From Diphasiastrum complanatum (Eukaryota > Streptophyta > Lycopodiopsida > Lycopodiales > Lycopodiaceae), in the NCBI GenBank assembly GCA_029204225.1, contig CM055103.1:2942406-3006405 (forward strand): 64,000 nt of DNA, read 5' to 3'. Numbering within the stretch: position 1 is the stretch's first letter; the number at the start of each line of letters is the position of its first letter. The notes under the pieces are model-generated. The model made no database searches. It saw only the letters and a program-made list of their open reading frames with translations, and was not told where the DNA came from. The position numbers and the translations under genes are program-made. This document shows positions 34,411 through 45,074 of this stretch, piece by piece.

Positions 34411-36786
34411 CTATCCTTTGCCTTGATATGTGAGCCTTGATGGCTCCACTTTTGCCCTTGAAGATCTCGTTGGTGTGATAGGTGGGTTTGGTGCTTGCTC
34501 CTCCATGAGCTCCTCCTCAAAACCAAGATCTTGCTCCTCGGCCATCTTCTTCTTGATTGTTGGAGCACTTGAGCCTTCTTCAAGCATATGCATATGATGT
34601 TCATCAAAGATGACATCCCTTGAAACAACAAATTTGTTCAAGGATGGGAGATAGACTTTGTAGCCCTTGCTTGAGCTTGCATATCCAAGCATGATCCCTC
34701 TTGTGGAAGATGGATCCTCCTTGGTTCTTGTTTCCAATGGCACATGCACATAACATATACACCAAAAAACTTTCAAGTGATTAAGATTGGGTTTCTTTCC
34801 ATACAACATCTCATAAGGAGTTTTGCCTTCAATTGCTTTGCAAGACACCCTATTCATCAAGTAGTTTGCACATACAAGAGACTCACCCCAAAAGGATTTG
34901 GGCAAACAAGCATCTAGTCTTAAAGCCTTAGAACATTCACATAATGTTCTATTCCTTCTTTCAGCAACTCCATTTTGTTGAGGAGTGTAAGGACAAGAAG
35001 TCTCTTTCTTGATCCCTTCCTCCTCACAAAAGGCCTTGAACTCATTGGAGATGAATTCTCCACCATTGTCACTTCTAAGAATCTTGATGCTATGATTATG
35101 ATGCTTTTCCACAAACAACTTGAACTTTACAAAAGTATCAAATACTTGAGACTTGAAGGAAAGTAAGAACACCCAACAATATCTTGAGTAGTCATCAATG
35201 AAGGTTAAAAACATGGATGAACCTCCATTAGATTTGGTGCTAGCAATGTGCACATCCGAGTGTATGAGTTCAAGAGGATGAGATGACTTTGTGATGGAGT
35301 TAGGAAACACCTTCTTATGTGCCTTGGATAAGGCACAAGCTTCACAAACCTTGTCTTCCTTCCCAATAGACCTTGGTAGGCCTAAAGCATACTCCTCCTT
35401 GATCATAGCCTCCATGGAACCCGAGTTGACATGTCCAAGTCTTTTGTGCCATAAAGTAAAGGTAGATATTTTGCTCTTCTCGGCCAACATGACAACATTA
35501 GTATCCACAAATGCATCTAGCTTATAAAGTTTGCCAAGTCTAGTGCCCTTAGCCACTATCTTACCCTTCTTCTTGATGAAACATTCATTTGAAGCAAAGT
35601 CAACATTGAAACCATTGTCTACCATTTGGCCAACACTTAGTAGATTCTTTGTTATTGTAGGAATGTACAAAACACCTTCTATGTTGATCTTTTTGGAAGA
35701 TCCTAAGCAAAGGGGAATGCTACCAACTCCTTCAATCTTACAAGCTTCATCATTTGCTGTATAGATAGACTTTATAGGTCCATCATAAGATAAGAGAGAA
35801 GAGAAAAACTCCCTTTTACTAGTCATGTGTGAACTAGCACCCGAGTCAATCCACCAAGGATCTTCTCCTTTGAAGCTTGTTGAAGAAAATATGGACATCA
35901 TGAGAGAGTCCTCATGTGAACTCTCCTCATCCTCCTCTTTGCTCATGTTGGCTTGGCTTTGATCTTGCTTCCTCTTGAAGCATTCCGAGGCATAATGCCC
36001 CATCTTGCTACAATAGTAGCACTTCACCTTTGATTTGTCCTTCTTGACTTTGGTGGTTGATGGAGATGCCTTTGGGGGTCCTTCTTGATCCTCAAGCTTT
36101 GTAGACTTCTTGAATGTTGATCCTTTGCCTTTGGACTTGCCTTTGCCTTTGGTGAAGAGAGCTTGGTCATCTCCACCTTGGATGGAAAGCCTATCCATCC
36201 TCTCTTGCATTTGGCTCCTTCTTGATTCCTCGGCCATGAGTGTGCCTTGGAGTTCTTCAAGTATGGGTAGCTTACCCATAATTGCATATCCCTGAACCAA
36301 ATTGTCAAATTCAAAGCTTAGTCCATTCAATATGAGTTGAACAAGCTCTTCATCCTTGATAGGGTCACCTATAAAGGCTAGCTCTTTGTTCAATTCCTTT
36401 ACTCTTAGGACAAAAGTATGTGCACTCTCTCCTTTCTTTTGATAGCTTCTATAGATTTGATTCTTCAAAGCTAACATTCTAGTTTGGTTCTTGGATTCAT
36501 AGACCTTTTGCAAAGTATCCCAAGCATCTTGAGCTGAAGTGCAATCTCCTACCTCTCTTAAGAGCTCATTTGCAACATTCATTTTTATGCAATGTAGTGC
36601 AACATTGCACCTCTTGATGTATTTGGCTTTTTCTTGAGGATGAATACGTTCACCCTCCTTACCATTTACAATTTCCATCAGATCTTGCATGATCATGATA
36701 GATTCCATTCTAACTTTCCATATGGAATAGTTATTTTTGTTGAGCCTTTCATTAGTATCCAAAAGATATGCATTTATAGATGCCAT
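34411..36786 (-). CDS. copia gag-protease-integrase polyprotein (element J)
   Basis: 791 codons from MASINAYLLDTNERL. The gag spans about residues 1-250 with SIWKVRMESIM and ALHCIKMNVANELLREV. A Lys/Gly-rich linker precedes the CCHC knuckle CYYCSKMGHYASEC (about 256-269). Protease WWIDSGASSHMT is at about 312-323. GAG-pre-integrase reads LWHKRLGHVNSGSM. Integrase has HSDVH, FIDDYSRYCWVF, LRSDNGGEF and QQNGVAERRNR, so all D, D and E catalytic positions are present. The frame ends at TAG (34411-34413) after SRLTYQGKG. The next codons continue in frame into RT. Annotated as CDS because this part is uninterrupted. Confidence 0.92.
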   Translation of the reverse strand: MASINAYLLDTNERLNKNNYSIWKVRMESIMIMQDLMEIVNGKEGERIHPQEKAKYIKRCNVALHCIKMNVANELLREVGDCTSAQDAWDTLQKVYESKNQTRMLALKNQIYRSYQKKGESAHTFVLRVKELNKELAFIGDPIKDEELVQLILNGLSFEFDNLVQGYAIMGKLPILEELQGTLMAEESRRSQMQERMDRLSIQGGDDQALFTKGKGKSKGKGSTFKKSTKLEDQEGPPKASPSTTKVKKDKSKVKCYYCSKMGHYASECFKRKQDQSQANMSKEEDEESSHEDSLMMSIFSSTSFKGEDPWWIDSGASSHMTSKREFFSSLLSYDGPIKSIYTANDEACKIEGVGSIPLCLGSSKKINIEGVLYIPTITKNLLSVGQMVDNGFNVDFASNECFIKKKGKIVAKGTRLGKLYKLDAFVDTNVVMLAEKSKISTFTLWHKRLGHVNSGSMEAMIKEEYALGLPRSIGKEDKVCEACALSKAHKKVFPNSITKSSHPLELIHSDVHIASTKSNGGSSMFLTFIDDYSRYCWVFLLSFKSQVFDTFVKFKLFVEKHHNHSIKILRSDNGGEFISNEFKAFCEEEGIKKETSCPYTPQQNGVAERRNRTLCECSKALRLDACLPKSFWGESLVCANYLMNRVSCKAIEGKTPYEMLYGKKPNLNHLKVFWCICYVHVPLETRTKEDPSSTRGIMLGYASSSKGYKVYLPSLNKFVVSRDVIFDEHHMHMLEEGSSAPTIKKKMAEEQDLGFEEELMEEQAPNPPITPTRSSRAKVEPSRLTYQGKG

Positions 36787-37585
36787 CTAGTCTCCTAATC
36801 AAGGACTTGACACAAATGAATGTTACTTCTATTGATTTGATTGAAGGTCTACCTTATACCACTTCTTAGGGACCTGAAAAGATCAGTAATAGACTTCCTA
36901 TAAAGATCTAAGAATGATCTCTAACAAAATCAAATCATAGAATACTAGAAACAATGCACTTGCTTGATTGAAGTAGACAATACTAGTAGAATTGCCCCTC
37001 TTTCTATAAAGAACATTAAAGCTTCCAAATGATATGATCAAGAGTGAATTTCAGCAACCTAATATACTTCCAAAATCACTTGTAAAAGATCTAAATGGAA
37101 CTTAATGAGGATGCAACACAATCTACTATCCAATCACAAGCAAAAAATGATCAAAATTGATGAAAAATTGATCTAATTTGGTGCATAAGTCAAGCAATGG
37201 TTGGACTGAACCTAAATCACTTTAGGAGGTGTCTACTACACCTTAGAACATCCTTGAAGAGTCCCCAAAACTCTGATCTTCCCTCTCCTTGAATGCTAGA
37301 AATCCTCCTCTATGAAATCACCTCCAGAACTTGCTTAGAAATCAATGCTTGGAGCAAGCAAAACTTGCTATCTTGGTAATGTGAATTGAATTCAACTTTG
37401 CCTCTGGTTTTAGACACCTAAACACCTGCAAATGAAGTCACACAACACCAATCTCCAATGTATTTGACTCACTTTGAGTTCTAGAATCAATACTAGATGC
37501 TAAGATCCAATCTACACAAGATTTAGATCAAAAATTGTGATCAAATTGAATGAAAACCAAGGATTTAGCTCATTTCAGCCTTTAG

Positions 37586-37597
37586 GCTCTGATACCA
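37586..37597 (-). promoter_or_regulatory. primer-binding site for tRNA-iMet (element J)
   Basis: GCTCTGATACCA on the plus strand, directly abutting the 5' LTR edge (TGTAAAAATT at 37598). Confidence 0.93.
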
Positions 37598-38279
37598 TGT
37601 AAAAATTACAGCAAATAAGGATCCTAAAACACTTGAAATGATGAGGGAAACAATAGATTATGATTTCATAAGATTAGCACAAGTTGAACCATCAAAATCC
37701 ATCAAAAATCTATGCTTGAACCTCACTAAATGGCCCAAATCCTTGAAGAAGGCTTCACACGTGTGAAAGTATGGCCTCCCACAGTCTGAGTACTGTACAC
37801 CAAACCTACATTCAATCCTATAATCATTAGTAATCACAAGTACTCAAACAATTATGAACATAGAGAGCAATTGCACCATTATGAGAGAAAAAACATGAAA
37901 TTGCTTGATTGATTTTGGTGAGATATCATCACCTATATATACATGATCCATCACGGTTTTGGGCAGGTATGAGTAGCCCTAAACCTATCCCTATTTCTAA
38001 TTTTGGTGGATCTTTCATCCCTGCCAAGTTAGGATTGGAATCTTGGAGATCCCTCAACAATGCAAAAATTACCAAAAATAGCTCCTATTTTTTCTCCCTT
38101 GTATCTAAGCATAATTTGGACTCATTCCAAAGGTTCTAACACTTAGGTCTACTTGAGAACATCCTTATGAATGGAATCCTATGCTATTTGGCACGTGTGA
38201 CAAGCCACATCATGACCATCTAACTATTTACAAGTCATATGACCAAAACTAGTCAAGCTAGAATTGTGAATTTTTAACA
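37598..38279 (-). repeat. 5' LTR of element J
   Basis: 682 bp, minus-strand ends TGTTAAAAATTCAC and TTTTTACA. It includes a minus-strand TATA box opposite CTATATATAC near 37932 and the palindrome CACACGTGTG (37756-37765). It is flanked on the outside by CATGG. Confidence 0.93.
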
Positions 38280-38488
38280 CATGGAACATTAAATACACCT
38301 GTAAGTACCTAGTAACTGACAATAACTACACCCACAATACCTAGTAGCCAACAATAACTACACAAAAAGTACAAAAAGTACCTACTATCATATAGATTAC
38401 TCCTAAGAGCTTACTTACCTATTTACCAAACCATATGTTTATTTAACTTACTTATTTTATAATAAAAAAAGCCACACATAAGTGCAGA

Positions 38489-38522
38489 CCCCCCCCCCCC
38501 CCCCCCCCTCTCTCTCTCTCTC
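38489..38522. repeat. (C)20(TC)n simple repeat
   Basis: A run of about 20 C followed by TC units, uninterrupted. Confidence 0.97.
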
Positions 38523-38929
38523 ATCTCTATTTCCATTTATTACCCTCACTCTTTCTTGGGTGAAACTCTCACTCTCTCTATCTTTAGTCAAATATTACCA
38601 ATATACTAAACATCATGGCTCCTAGTCAATTAAAAAGCAATTAGTCTATTCCATTATTGAATAAATCAGAGAGTCAAATGGACATTGGGTTCCTACAGCA
38701 TTTTCAAAGCTTGATCAAATTTAAATGCAACCCTCTAGAAAAATAACACTAGAAATGGGTAGCATTGCAATTTAGATTTAACATGTACATTTGCTAATTT
38801 TGAACACAAGTGGGATATGAAGAAAATATTTTTTTTATAAATTAAAATGTAGTTGTAAGCAAAAGTTTGAATTTTGGATAGACTATATTTTTAGCCTAAT
38901 ACATTTAAAAGTATTTTTTTTTCCCCTTA

Positions 38930-39240
38930 AACATGGTAAGGCCCGTCTTAAAGATGAAAATCATGGTAAAAAAAAATTGAACTTATCAAGGAAACTAAAT
39001 TTTCATTTTATAAATCCGAAATCGCAAATTTTTGACCTCATAAGAAGGCCAAAAAAGGTGTTTAGAAGTGGAAGAAAAAAAAATAATTCTACATGCATTT
39101 TTTGGCCTTCTAATGAGGTCAAAAGGCCAAAACTCGCAAAATTTGATTTCAAAAATGAAAATTTAAGCTCCTGATTAATTTTTTGTTTTCATCTTTGAGA
39201 AGGGTTGATTTTTACGCCTTACCATGATTTTGGAAAAGAA
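38930..39240. repeat. imperfect inverted repeat (foldback/MITE-like)
   Basis: The left arm carries in order CATGGTAAGGC, AAAGATGAAAAT, AAATTTTCATTTT and GACCTCATAAGAAGGCC. The reverse complement of the right arm gives CATGGTAAGGC, AAAGATGAAAAC, AAATTTTCATTTTTGAAAT and GACCTCATTAGAAGGCC, in the same order. Arms are about 150 bases with little spacer, so a transcript would form a long hairpin. No target duplication was found. Confidence 0.75.
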
Positions 39241-40013
39241 AATCACTTTCAAATGCATTTTTTGGTTGTCAAGGAAAGTCAAACGGCCTAAATTAGCGAT
39301 TTCACGTAAACAATGAAAATTTAGATTATTTGGACCAATTCAAAGGTCTCAATTAGGTTACGACATGATATCCATCTAAAAAACTAAATTATTTGGTATG
39401 CAAAAGGCTAATGAAAGTGATGTAGTCTTAGTTTGAATTTATCCGGGAACACAAAGACTAAAATATACGATAAGAGATTTCTCACTCTTGCATTGATATA
39501 AAACTTTTCTTAGACATTAATTTTTAGTATAAGTACTTTCCATATGTAGGTCAACCAAGCATATGAAATCTTTGTCACATCTAAGCTTGAAATTGTAACA
39601 TCATAAGACATCATCTTTCTATTATGTAATTACTTACAAGCGTATATTTCACTGTTAGCCTTTGGCATGACTAAAGTATCTATTTGCAATTTTACTATTA
39701 GCTCATGACTAGTATCTATCCTTGTAGTGAATATACACTAGATACATTCTATTTGATCTAAAATGGTTTGCTGGTTTGCCAACAAATTCTATTTTGTTGC
39801 CATTTTGAAAGTATGTTTAAGTACTTCATTTTCACAAATAACGTGACTAATAAAGTGAGGTCAATGTTCTTCAGAAATGAGGTGGACATAAATGTGGATT
39901 GAAATTTTCAGATTTGAAATGTACTTGGGCATTAAATGAGGCCTCCAAGTGCTATTTCTCACCTAGAGATCTAAATGTTGTCCTATTGAAACGAGAGAAT
40001 TTGCACGCTTGGG

Positions 40014-40379
40014 GATGTTGTTGTTGCTGATCCTTCGTGGCCAGACCTCCTTCGCCGTGCTTCAACTACCCAAGGTGCCGCTGCTTCTCATGCGGCTCAA
40101 GATAAAGAGCTAGATTATTCCCATCGCACTCCTAAGAAAGGCTTTATTCTTTTTGCCTTGGAAACTTATGGGTGCTTGCATAAGAAATTTGACAATTTTC
40201 TTTCATCTTGTGCGGATTTTGCAGCGAAGCTTCAAGGACGTGGTGTCTCTCATTACATCTTATTATCGTCAACGAGTTTCTACCACTTTGCAACGCACTC
40301 AGGCACTTGCAATACTTCGACATGTCGGGGGAACTATCTTAGCTAGTGACTTACATCAAGCAGTAGGCTTTTTATAGCT
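40014..40379 (+). pseudogene. RLE-type non-LTR retrotransposon, C-terminal endonuclease fragment
   Basis: Plus-strand reading DVVVADPSWPDLL, AAQDKELDYSHRTP and FALETYGCLHKKFDNFL. After a frameshift near 40255 it continues LITSYYRQRVSTTLQRTQAL and AILRHV. Each block aligns with the C-terminal region of the element at 45075-45560 (VVVIDP, AAQEKEKNYSD, LAIETYGTLHRRFEDFL, ALALSILQRV). The upstream RT is absent, as expected for a 5'-truncated non-LTR copy. A hairpin (GATGGGTTTTCCCATC, 40473-40488) and an A-rich end follow. Confidence 0.7.
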
Positions 40380-40739
40380 ACTTTGTGAATTGTTGCATTG
40401 TTATAGTTGATGTACAGTATCTCATTTCGCCTTATGGCCTTTACACTTTCTACATGCATTCCTTAGTACTGTGATGGGTTTTCCCATCTTTTATTAATAA
40501 AAATAGGAAGTTTATTCTTCGTATTGAAACCAAGGCAATGAATATCCTAGTCTTACCTACAAGGTACCTACAAAAATCTATGGAGATGGGACCTACACTT
40601 AGCCCTTAACTCTTGCTCACCCTATGTGGTAACACAAGGTAAATGTGCCATGTAGGATTGATTAGCACTGAAGTAACTATGATTAACAAACTTGTTGAGA
40701 CAAGGAAAGGGCCCTTTTTTAGTCCAAAATGGGTCCTAA
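40380..40739 (+). other. 3' untranslated end of the non-LTR copy and flank
   Basis: Holds the hairpin at 40473-40488 followed by TTTTATTAATAAAAATAGG, probably the 3' end of the retrotransposed copy. No coding sequence afterwards until the copia gag debris. Confidence 0.5.
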
Positions 40740-41340
40740 TGTCTGATCCTCCTCCGCATCTTCTTCAGCTAAGTTTTCTTCTTGTTTTACTTTTCCTTGT
40801 TTGATGTCAATTTTTTTATTAGGCACTCTCTCGCCCAATGGCCCTACTTATGGCAATAGTAGCAGTTGTCTTTATTTATCTTTTGTTTTGTAGAAGACGA
40901 CTCCTCGTCCTCATTGTCCTTGCCCTTTCTAGAAATATTTCTTCCACCTTTTTTGCTTGTCTTTGGCCAACAATGTCTGATCTTCTGGTGTAGGCTTGTC
41001 GCAATTTCAACATCTCACATGCAGAACTTCAAAGGTTGGTAATCTCTCCCTTGAGGCAATGTCACTTATGAATATTTGCAATACTTCAGTTATGCCACTC
41101 GTGGCCATATGGACAAGCTCCACATCCCTCGTGGGACCACCAATCGTGGTTAGTTGATCCCGAAATCTCTGATTCTGGTGAAAAACGATCTCGTGCTCTC
41201 ATTTTCCTCCATTCTTATGGTGTTCAACCTCGGTCTTCAATAATATCATGTGTAATGGATTCACAATTTGATACTGAGTTCTTAATGGTTCCCTAAACAC
41301 CTGCAGGTTTTTTTGCAATTCATTTAAAAGTTGCCTTAAA
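40740..41340 (-). pseudogene. copia gag fragment
   Basis: Minus-strand reading gives QYQIVNPLHMILLKTEV, FRDQLTTIGGPTREVELVHM, ISDIASRERLPTFEVLH and a knuckle CYYCHK followed by a stop and GHWARECL. The order is gag to zinc knuckle of a copia element resembling element I (SGIASRERLPNFDEL). Several stops interrupt it. Confidence 0.65.
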
Positions 41341-43271
41341 TGTTATTTTACTTTTGGAAATTATGAGCAATAAATACCGTACATATTTGTAAGGTATCTT
41401 TGCTATTTTTTAAAATATCAAGAAACACCTTACAATGGTGTAAGATTCATTTACTATTTATAGTAAGTCACACAATTCAAAATTGCTATTTTCGAAAGTA
41501 TTATTTTAAAAAATAAATAAAAAAATTTAAAAAAAAACCTTAAGCAAGGGAAGGCCCCCGCCCTGGGGGCCTTCCCCCTTACCAAGCACCTCTTGCCATA
41601 ACATCAGTGATGTGCACGGTTACATAATCTTTCACCGACGTTTATCTATGATAATGTCTTTTGAGTCTCATAACGTAAAATCAGTTTTTAAATTTTTACA
41701 AAGGAAATGGTGATGCCTCACAGAATGTAATCTATGGGGCAAATTTTTTTTTACAATCACCTTCTGGACACGTTTTTTACATGCACCTTCCTGGCGTGTA
41801 AAAAAAATTTACGTAAAAAAAAAAGAAAAAAAAATGTAAAAACGGAATTCAGGGGCGGAAGGGCCTCTGGGCAGGACCTCCCCACAAACCCCCCCCCCCC
41901 CCCCCAAAAGGTCAGGCCATCTCAGTAACAGAAGTTAGGGTTCCAAATCTTCAATGCTATAATCACAAATCACAATAGTTGGCACTTCAGCAATACAATT
42001 CTTATAACTCAGAGGCATTGAAGCTTGGTTATAGGGATTTCTAGATCACAATAATGTATAAGGTCTGCTACAGACATAAGCGGGCTTTTCAATGGACGTT
42101 AGCCTCCAGCTTACGTTTCATCATTTGAGTCGGGATCTTCCTAGCTTGACTGAGACTTCACAAGATTCTAGGCATCGATGGCTTGACATCACTCACGTCC
42201 ACATCAAGATGCCATGTGGATCTATAGCAGCGAGTCTTGATAGACAAGCATTGGACTTCGAAAGATGGCTCTCTACAGCAACAAAAATTTGTCTTGCTAG
42301 GCTTTATGACTTAGAGAACCTTCTTGGAGATTTCTAAAATCGGACTGGAAACTGTTATACAAGAAAGCTCATAACTTTAACATTCCATCACATTCAGAAT
42401 AAGCGAACAAAAAGAGTTTTCTCACATTTATTGCAATTATAAACAAACATCTGCCATTATGTCCACAGAACTTGGGCAAAAGGAAAATATGCAAGCATGA
42501 ATTTGATGCAGGAAAAACGGAGATAGATAAATGCAGTCTTTAGCACATTCACCAAGGAGACGTTACACATTTCATTGACAGAGATTAGAGCATCAGTAAG
42601 AAGATGCAATCATCAGTGCTTGTCAAGCAAAGGACAACAAAGTGCCTAACAAAGGCTGGGAAAACATTGCAAAAGCTGAATCCTCCATAGCTTAGCACAG
42701 ACTAGAAGCTTCTTGCTTCTTACATCTCTGGAATGCTTAATGAAAATGTCACCTTCTCCTCTGCTATAGCAACAGCCTACAGATGAGATAGAATAAGGAC
42801 CATTTCTAGCAGTTCTCAAAATGTGCCACTTGGCAGTGTATCATTGGTTCGGCCATAATTTTGTCCTTAGGTCTAACATTTGAATTAAAACTTATAAGGC
42901 AGTGTACTCTCAAGCCCACATGGGTCAAGGAGCACATCCCTTGGTATTTTCCCAAATTTAAACTATTTAGTGGCACCTTCATGTCCTTGACAAACCCAGG
43001 AACCGGAGACATAGGGCTCTCACTTACATCTATTGCTTTAATTGGGCTCTTAGCCACTTTACACATGAAACATTGTAACAGCAAAACCATTTGACGTTGA
43101 TACCACTGACAACTTAGATACTCATGTCGGTTTCTTAAGGTTAACAAACCGGTAACGCGGTTATTTAAGTAGCAAATTGTCAATTAATTGAACACTCACC
43201 ATCTGATGTAGCGTCAAATTTCTTCAGAAACCACTACTAGAGGGGATAATTTTTTGGTCTAACAAAACAGT

Positions 43272-43272
<1 letters not shown>
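41341..43272. other. non-coding stretch with a GC-rich hairpin and a poly-C run
   Basis: Includes the hairpin at 41548-41576, A-rich tracts near 41500-41540 and 41810-41840, and C17 at 41889-41905. A plus-strand 81-codon frame at 42092-42337 and a minus-strand 125-codon frame at 42806-43183 are open, but neither has a motif I recognise. Confidence 0.5.
41548..41576. repeat. perfect 12-bp GC-rich hairpin
   Basis: GGGAAGGCCCCC and GGGGGCCTTCCC are exact reverse complements separated by GCCCT. It is strongly GC-rich inside A/T-rich DNA. Confidence 0.95.

Positions 43273-43273
<1 letters not shown>

Positions 43274-43338
<65 letters not shown>
43274..43338. repeat. (TC)n microsatellite, about 32 units
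   Basis: Uninterrupted TC run from about 43274 to 43338. Confidence 0.97.
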
Positions 43339-43340
<2 letters not shown>

Positions 43341-44325
43341 CTCCTTTTTTGAAATCCGATTAGGGTTGGGGCTATTCCAGCCCTAAAAACTCGCCCAATG
43401 GAGTTTTTCTCTCCTCTCTCCCCTACTGGGCCTACTAGCAACCATACCACGTGTGCCACTGAGGTCGCCCGGATCTGCACAAGGGGGTTTCAAACTTTTT
43501 CCAAGTTTTGCTGAAAAAACATAGATTTGAAACGCTTTTTGCAGTCATCCCTAAAAGTGTGCCCAACAGAAGATTTTTGCTGCTCCAAATCAGCCCATAG
43601 CACAACTCAGTAACCTGAAAAAAAAAAATTAGATACCCTACTCCAATCTAGAACACATGTTCTGACTCAAATTTCACCAAAAATCACTATGTATCGAGTG
43701 AGAACGAGCAATTCGTAGTTTTCAAAGCCAACAAACACCTTTAAAAAAAAACACTTAGTTTTTCGAGAATTTGCCTGGTTTCACCTCGGTTGCCTATATC
43801 TTGGCTTTGATGAACCCTATTCAACCAAAAACTTATCACACCAACGATGATTCTATCTTGTAACCAAGGCTTTGATACGAAGTTAACAAAACTAAACCAA
43901 AGCAAGCTGGCAATCATAAGCTCTTCAAGATATACCAAAAGCAAGCTAACTCTCCTCCAACTTGACAACTATAGGTTTCAATTACCAAAGCAAAGCAGTA
44001 ATTATAGGTTATGAACAAGTTAGGATTTAGTAGGCGCTAGTAGTTGATCTAGGAATCTTCCTACATTCTTAAAATTCAGATCTCGTGAAAAGAAAGCTAA
44101 AGAAACCCCGGGCATTTTCCTTGCCTTTCATTCACAAGATAGAGAAATTTTCATTTTGTGAACACTTCCGAAAAATTTTCATAAGGAATCTCACACACCC
44201 ATTTCTGTGTGTCGTCTCTTTCACTTCTCACCTATGCAAGGTCATGTTCGCAGCCTGCTGCCCATTGAGCACACTTTCTTAAAGAATCGAGGTTCCCATT
44301 GAAGACACTTTCTTAAAGAATCAAT
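43339..44325. other. no gene recognised
   Basis: Between the TC repeat and the chromodomain fragment there is no supported coding sequence. The phrase CACTTTCTTAAAGAATC occurs twice (about 44271 and 44306), a short direct duplication just upstream of the chromodomain. Confidence 0.5.
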
Positions 44326-44478
44326 GTTGACGTTCGTCGTCACAAATTGAGAAACCGTCTGGTTTCTGAGTTTCTCGTACGTCGGAAAGGCAAGACAAAT
44401 GACGAGGACACTTGGGAGAGAGAGGACTATTTAAGACTGAACTTCCCTGGTTTGCTCACATTAGGAGGAGACTCTTAA
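44326..44478 (+). pseudogene. Ty3 chromodomain at the C-terminus of integrase
   Basis: 50 codons: VDVRRHKLRNRLVSEFLVRR, KGKTNDEDTWEREDYLRLNF, PGLL and a stop. The order (h)L(V)xxKG...(D)xTWE(xx)(D/E)L fits the chromodomain that ends integrase in chromoviral Ty3 elements, which helps target insertion to chromatin. The rest of pol is not recognisable upstream. It is followed at once by a polypurine tract and LTR, as expected. Confidence 0.7.
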
Positions 44479-44490
44479 AGGGGGAGGGAA
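44478..44490 (+). promoter_or_regulatory. polypurine tract of the chromodomain Ty3 element
   Basis: AAAGGGGGAGGGAA precedes TGTTACGTACC. It overlaps the integrase stop codon region, a usual arrangement in chromoviruses. Confidence 0.75.
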
Positions 44491-44890
44491 TGTTACGTAC
44501 CCGTAAGGGCACGCAACATGAAACTTGAGGTGACGGTCTCAGTAATGGGATGGATCGCTGATTTGGAGCTATAGGTCTTTTGGGTGCCACGTGTCAATGT
44601 CTCATTGGTGTGTCGTGACTCACTGTTATAGACCCGCGTCAATGTGCACAATTACCGCGTGTCGTTGGTCATGCGTGACTCCCATGTACAAGAAAAAGCT
44701 TTTTGCTGCCTGCATACGTGATGCTTCTGTCATAATTGCTATAAACTTGTGTAGCAGATCTGTAGTAGTGAACTGCCCATCTTGTAGGTTTTTTGACGCA
44801 AGAAATACCACTAAGAAATGGGATAGCATTGTTTCTTTAATAATTGAAAGAAATGGTGAGAGAGAGACAAAGAGGATGTTATGATGAGAA
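44491..44890 (+). repeat. 3' LTR of the chromodomain Ty3 element
   Basis: Begins TGTTACGTACCCGTAAGGG. A TATA-like GCTATAAACTTG is near 44738. CACGTGT words lie near 44588. The right end is uncertain and placed before the non-LTR 3' end. Confidence 0.5.
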
Positions 44891-44970
44891 ACAACTAAAA
44901 AAATAAATTCCCTTGGTGCATTTATTCATAGAAAAAAGTAGTAGGTACATTGATGAAAAAGATATGTACG

Positions 44971-44981
44971 CCCCGAAGGGG
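44971..44981. repeat. short 3'-end hairpin of the non-LTR element
   Basis: CCCCGAAGGGG lies in the 3' untranslated end on the minus strand. The 5'-truncated relative at 40 kb also has a hairpin (different sequence) at the equivalent place. Confidence 0.6.
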
Positions 44982-45074
44982 AAATTTATACAAAAGTAAC
45001 CTCAAACAAGGGCGAAGCTTGTAGTAAAGTTAAGATTAATCCAGATCCTGACATTAAAAATAAAAGTGCATAAA

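Larger units (their letters stand above)
32563..38279 (-). mobile_element. Ty1/copia element J, nearly complete
   Basis: Minus-strand copia element of about 5.7 kb flanked by a perfect 5-bp target duplication, CATGG, at 32558-32562 and 38280-38284. It has a complete 5' LTR (37598-38279), tRNA-iMet primer site, and a gag-pol frame of about 1,200 codons broken by one TAG. The 3' LTR lacks its inner 85 bases or so. A deletion joins the middle of RNase H to the truncated LTR and removes the RNase H C-terminus and polypurine tract. Comparing the shared 597 bases of the LTRs by eye I count six substitutions and one single-base indel, so insertion was recent relative to the other elements here. Confidence 0.93.
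38285..40013. other. non-coding stretch with poly-C/TC run and foldback repeat
   Basis: No gene seen. Contains C20 followed by (TC)n at about 38489-38522, the inverted repeat at 38930-39240 and a further diverged arm at about 39250-39340. Otherwise AT-rich DNA. Confidence 0.7.

Noticed and set aside
42092-42337. 81-codon plus-strand frame (MPCGSIAASLDRQALDFERW)
   Set aside because: No motif, splice context or homologous copy in the window supports it; kept only as an unassigned frame in a non-coding stretch.
42806-43183. 125-codon minus-strand frame as a possible host exon
   Set aside because: It has no recognisable domain and no neighbouring exon with matching splice phases.
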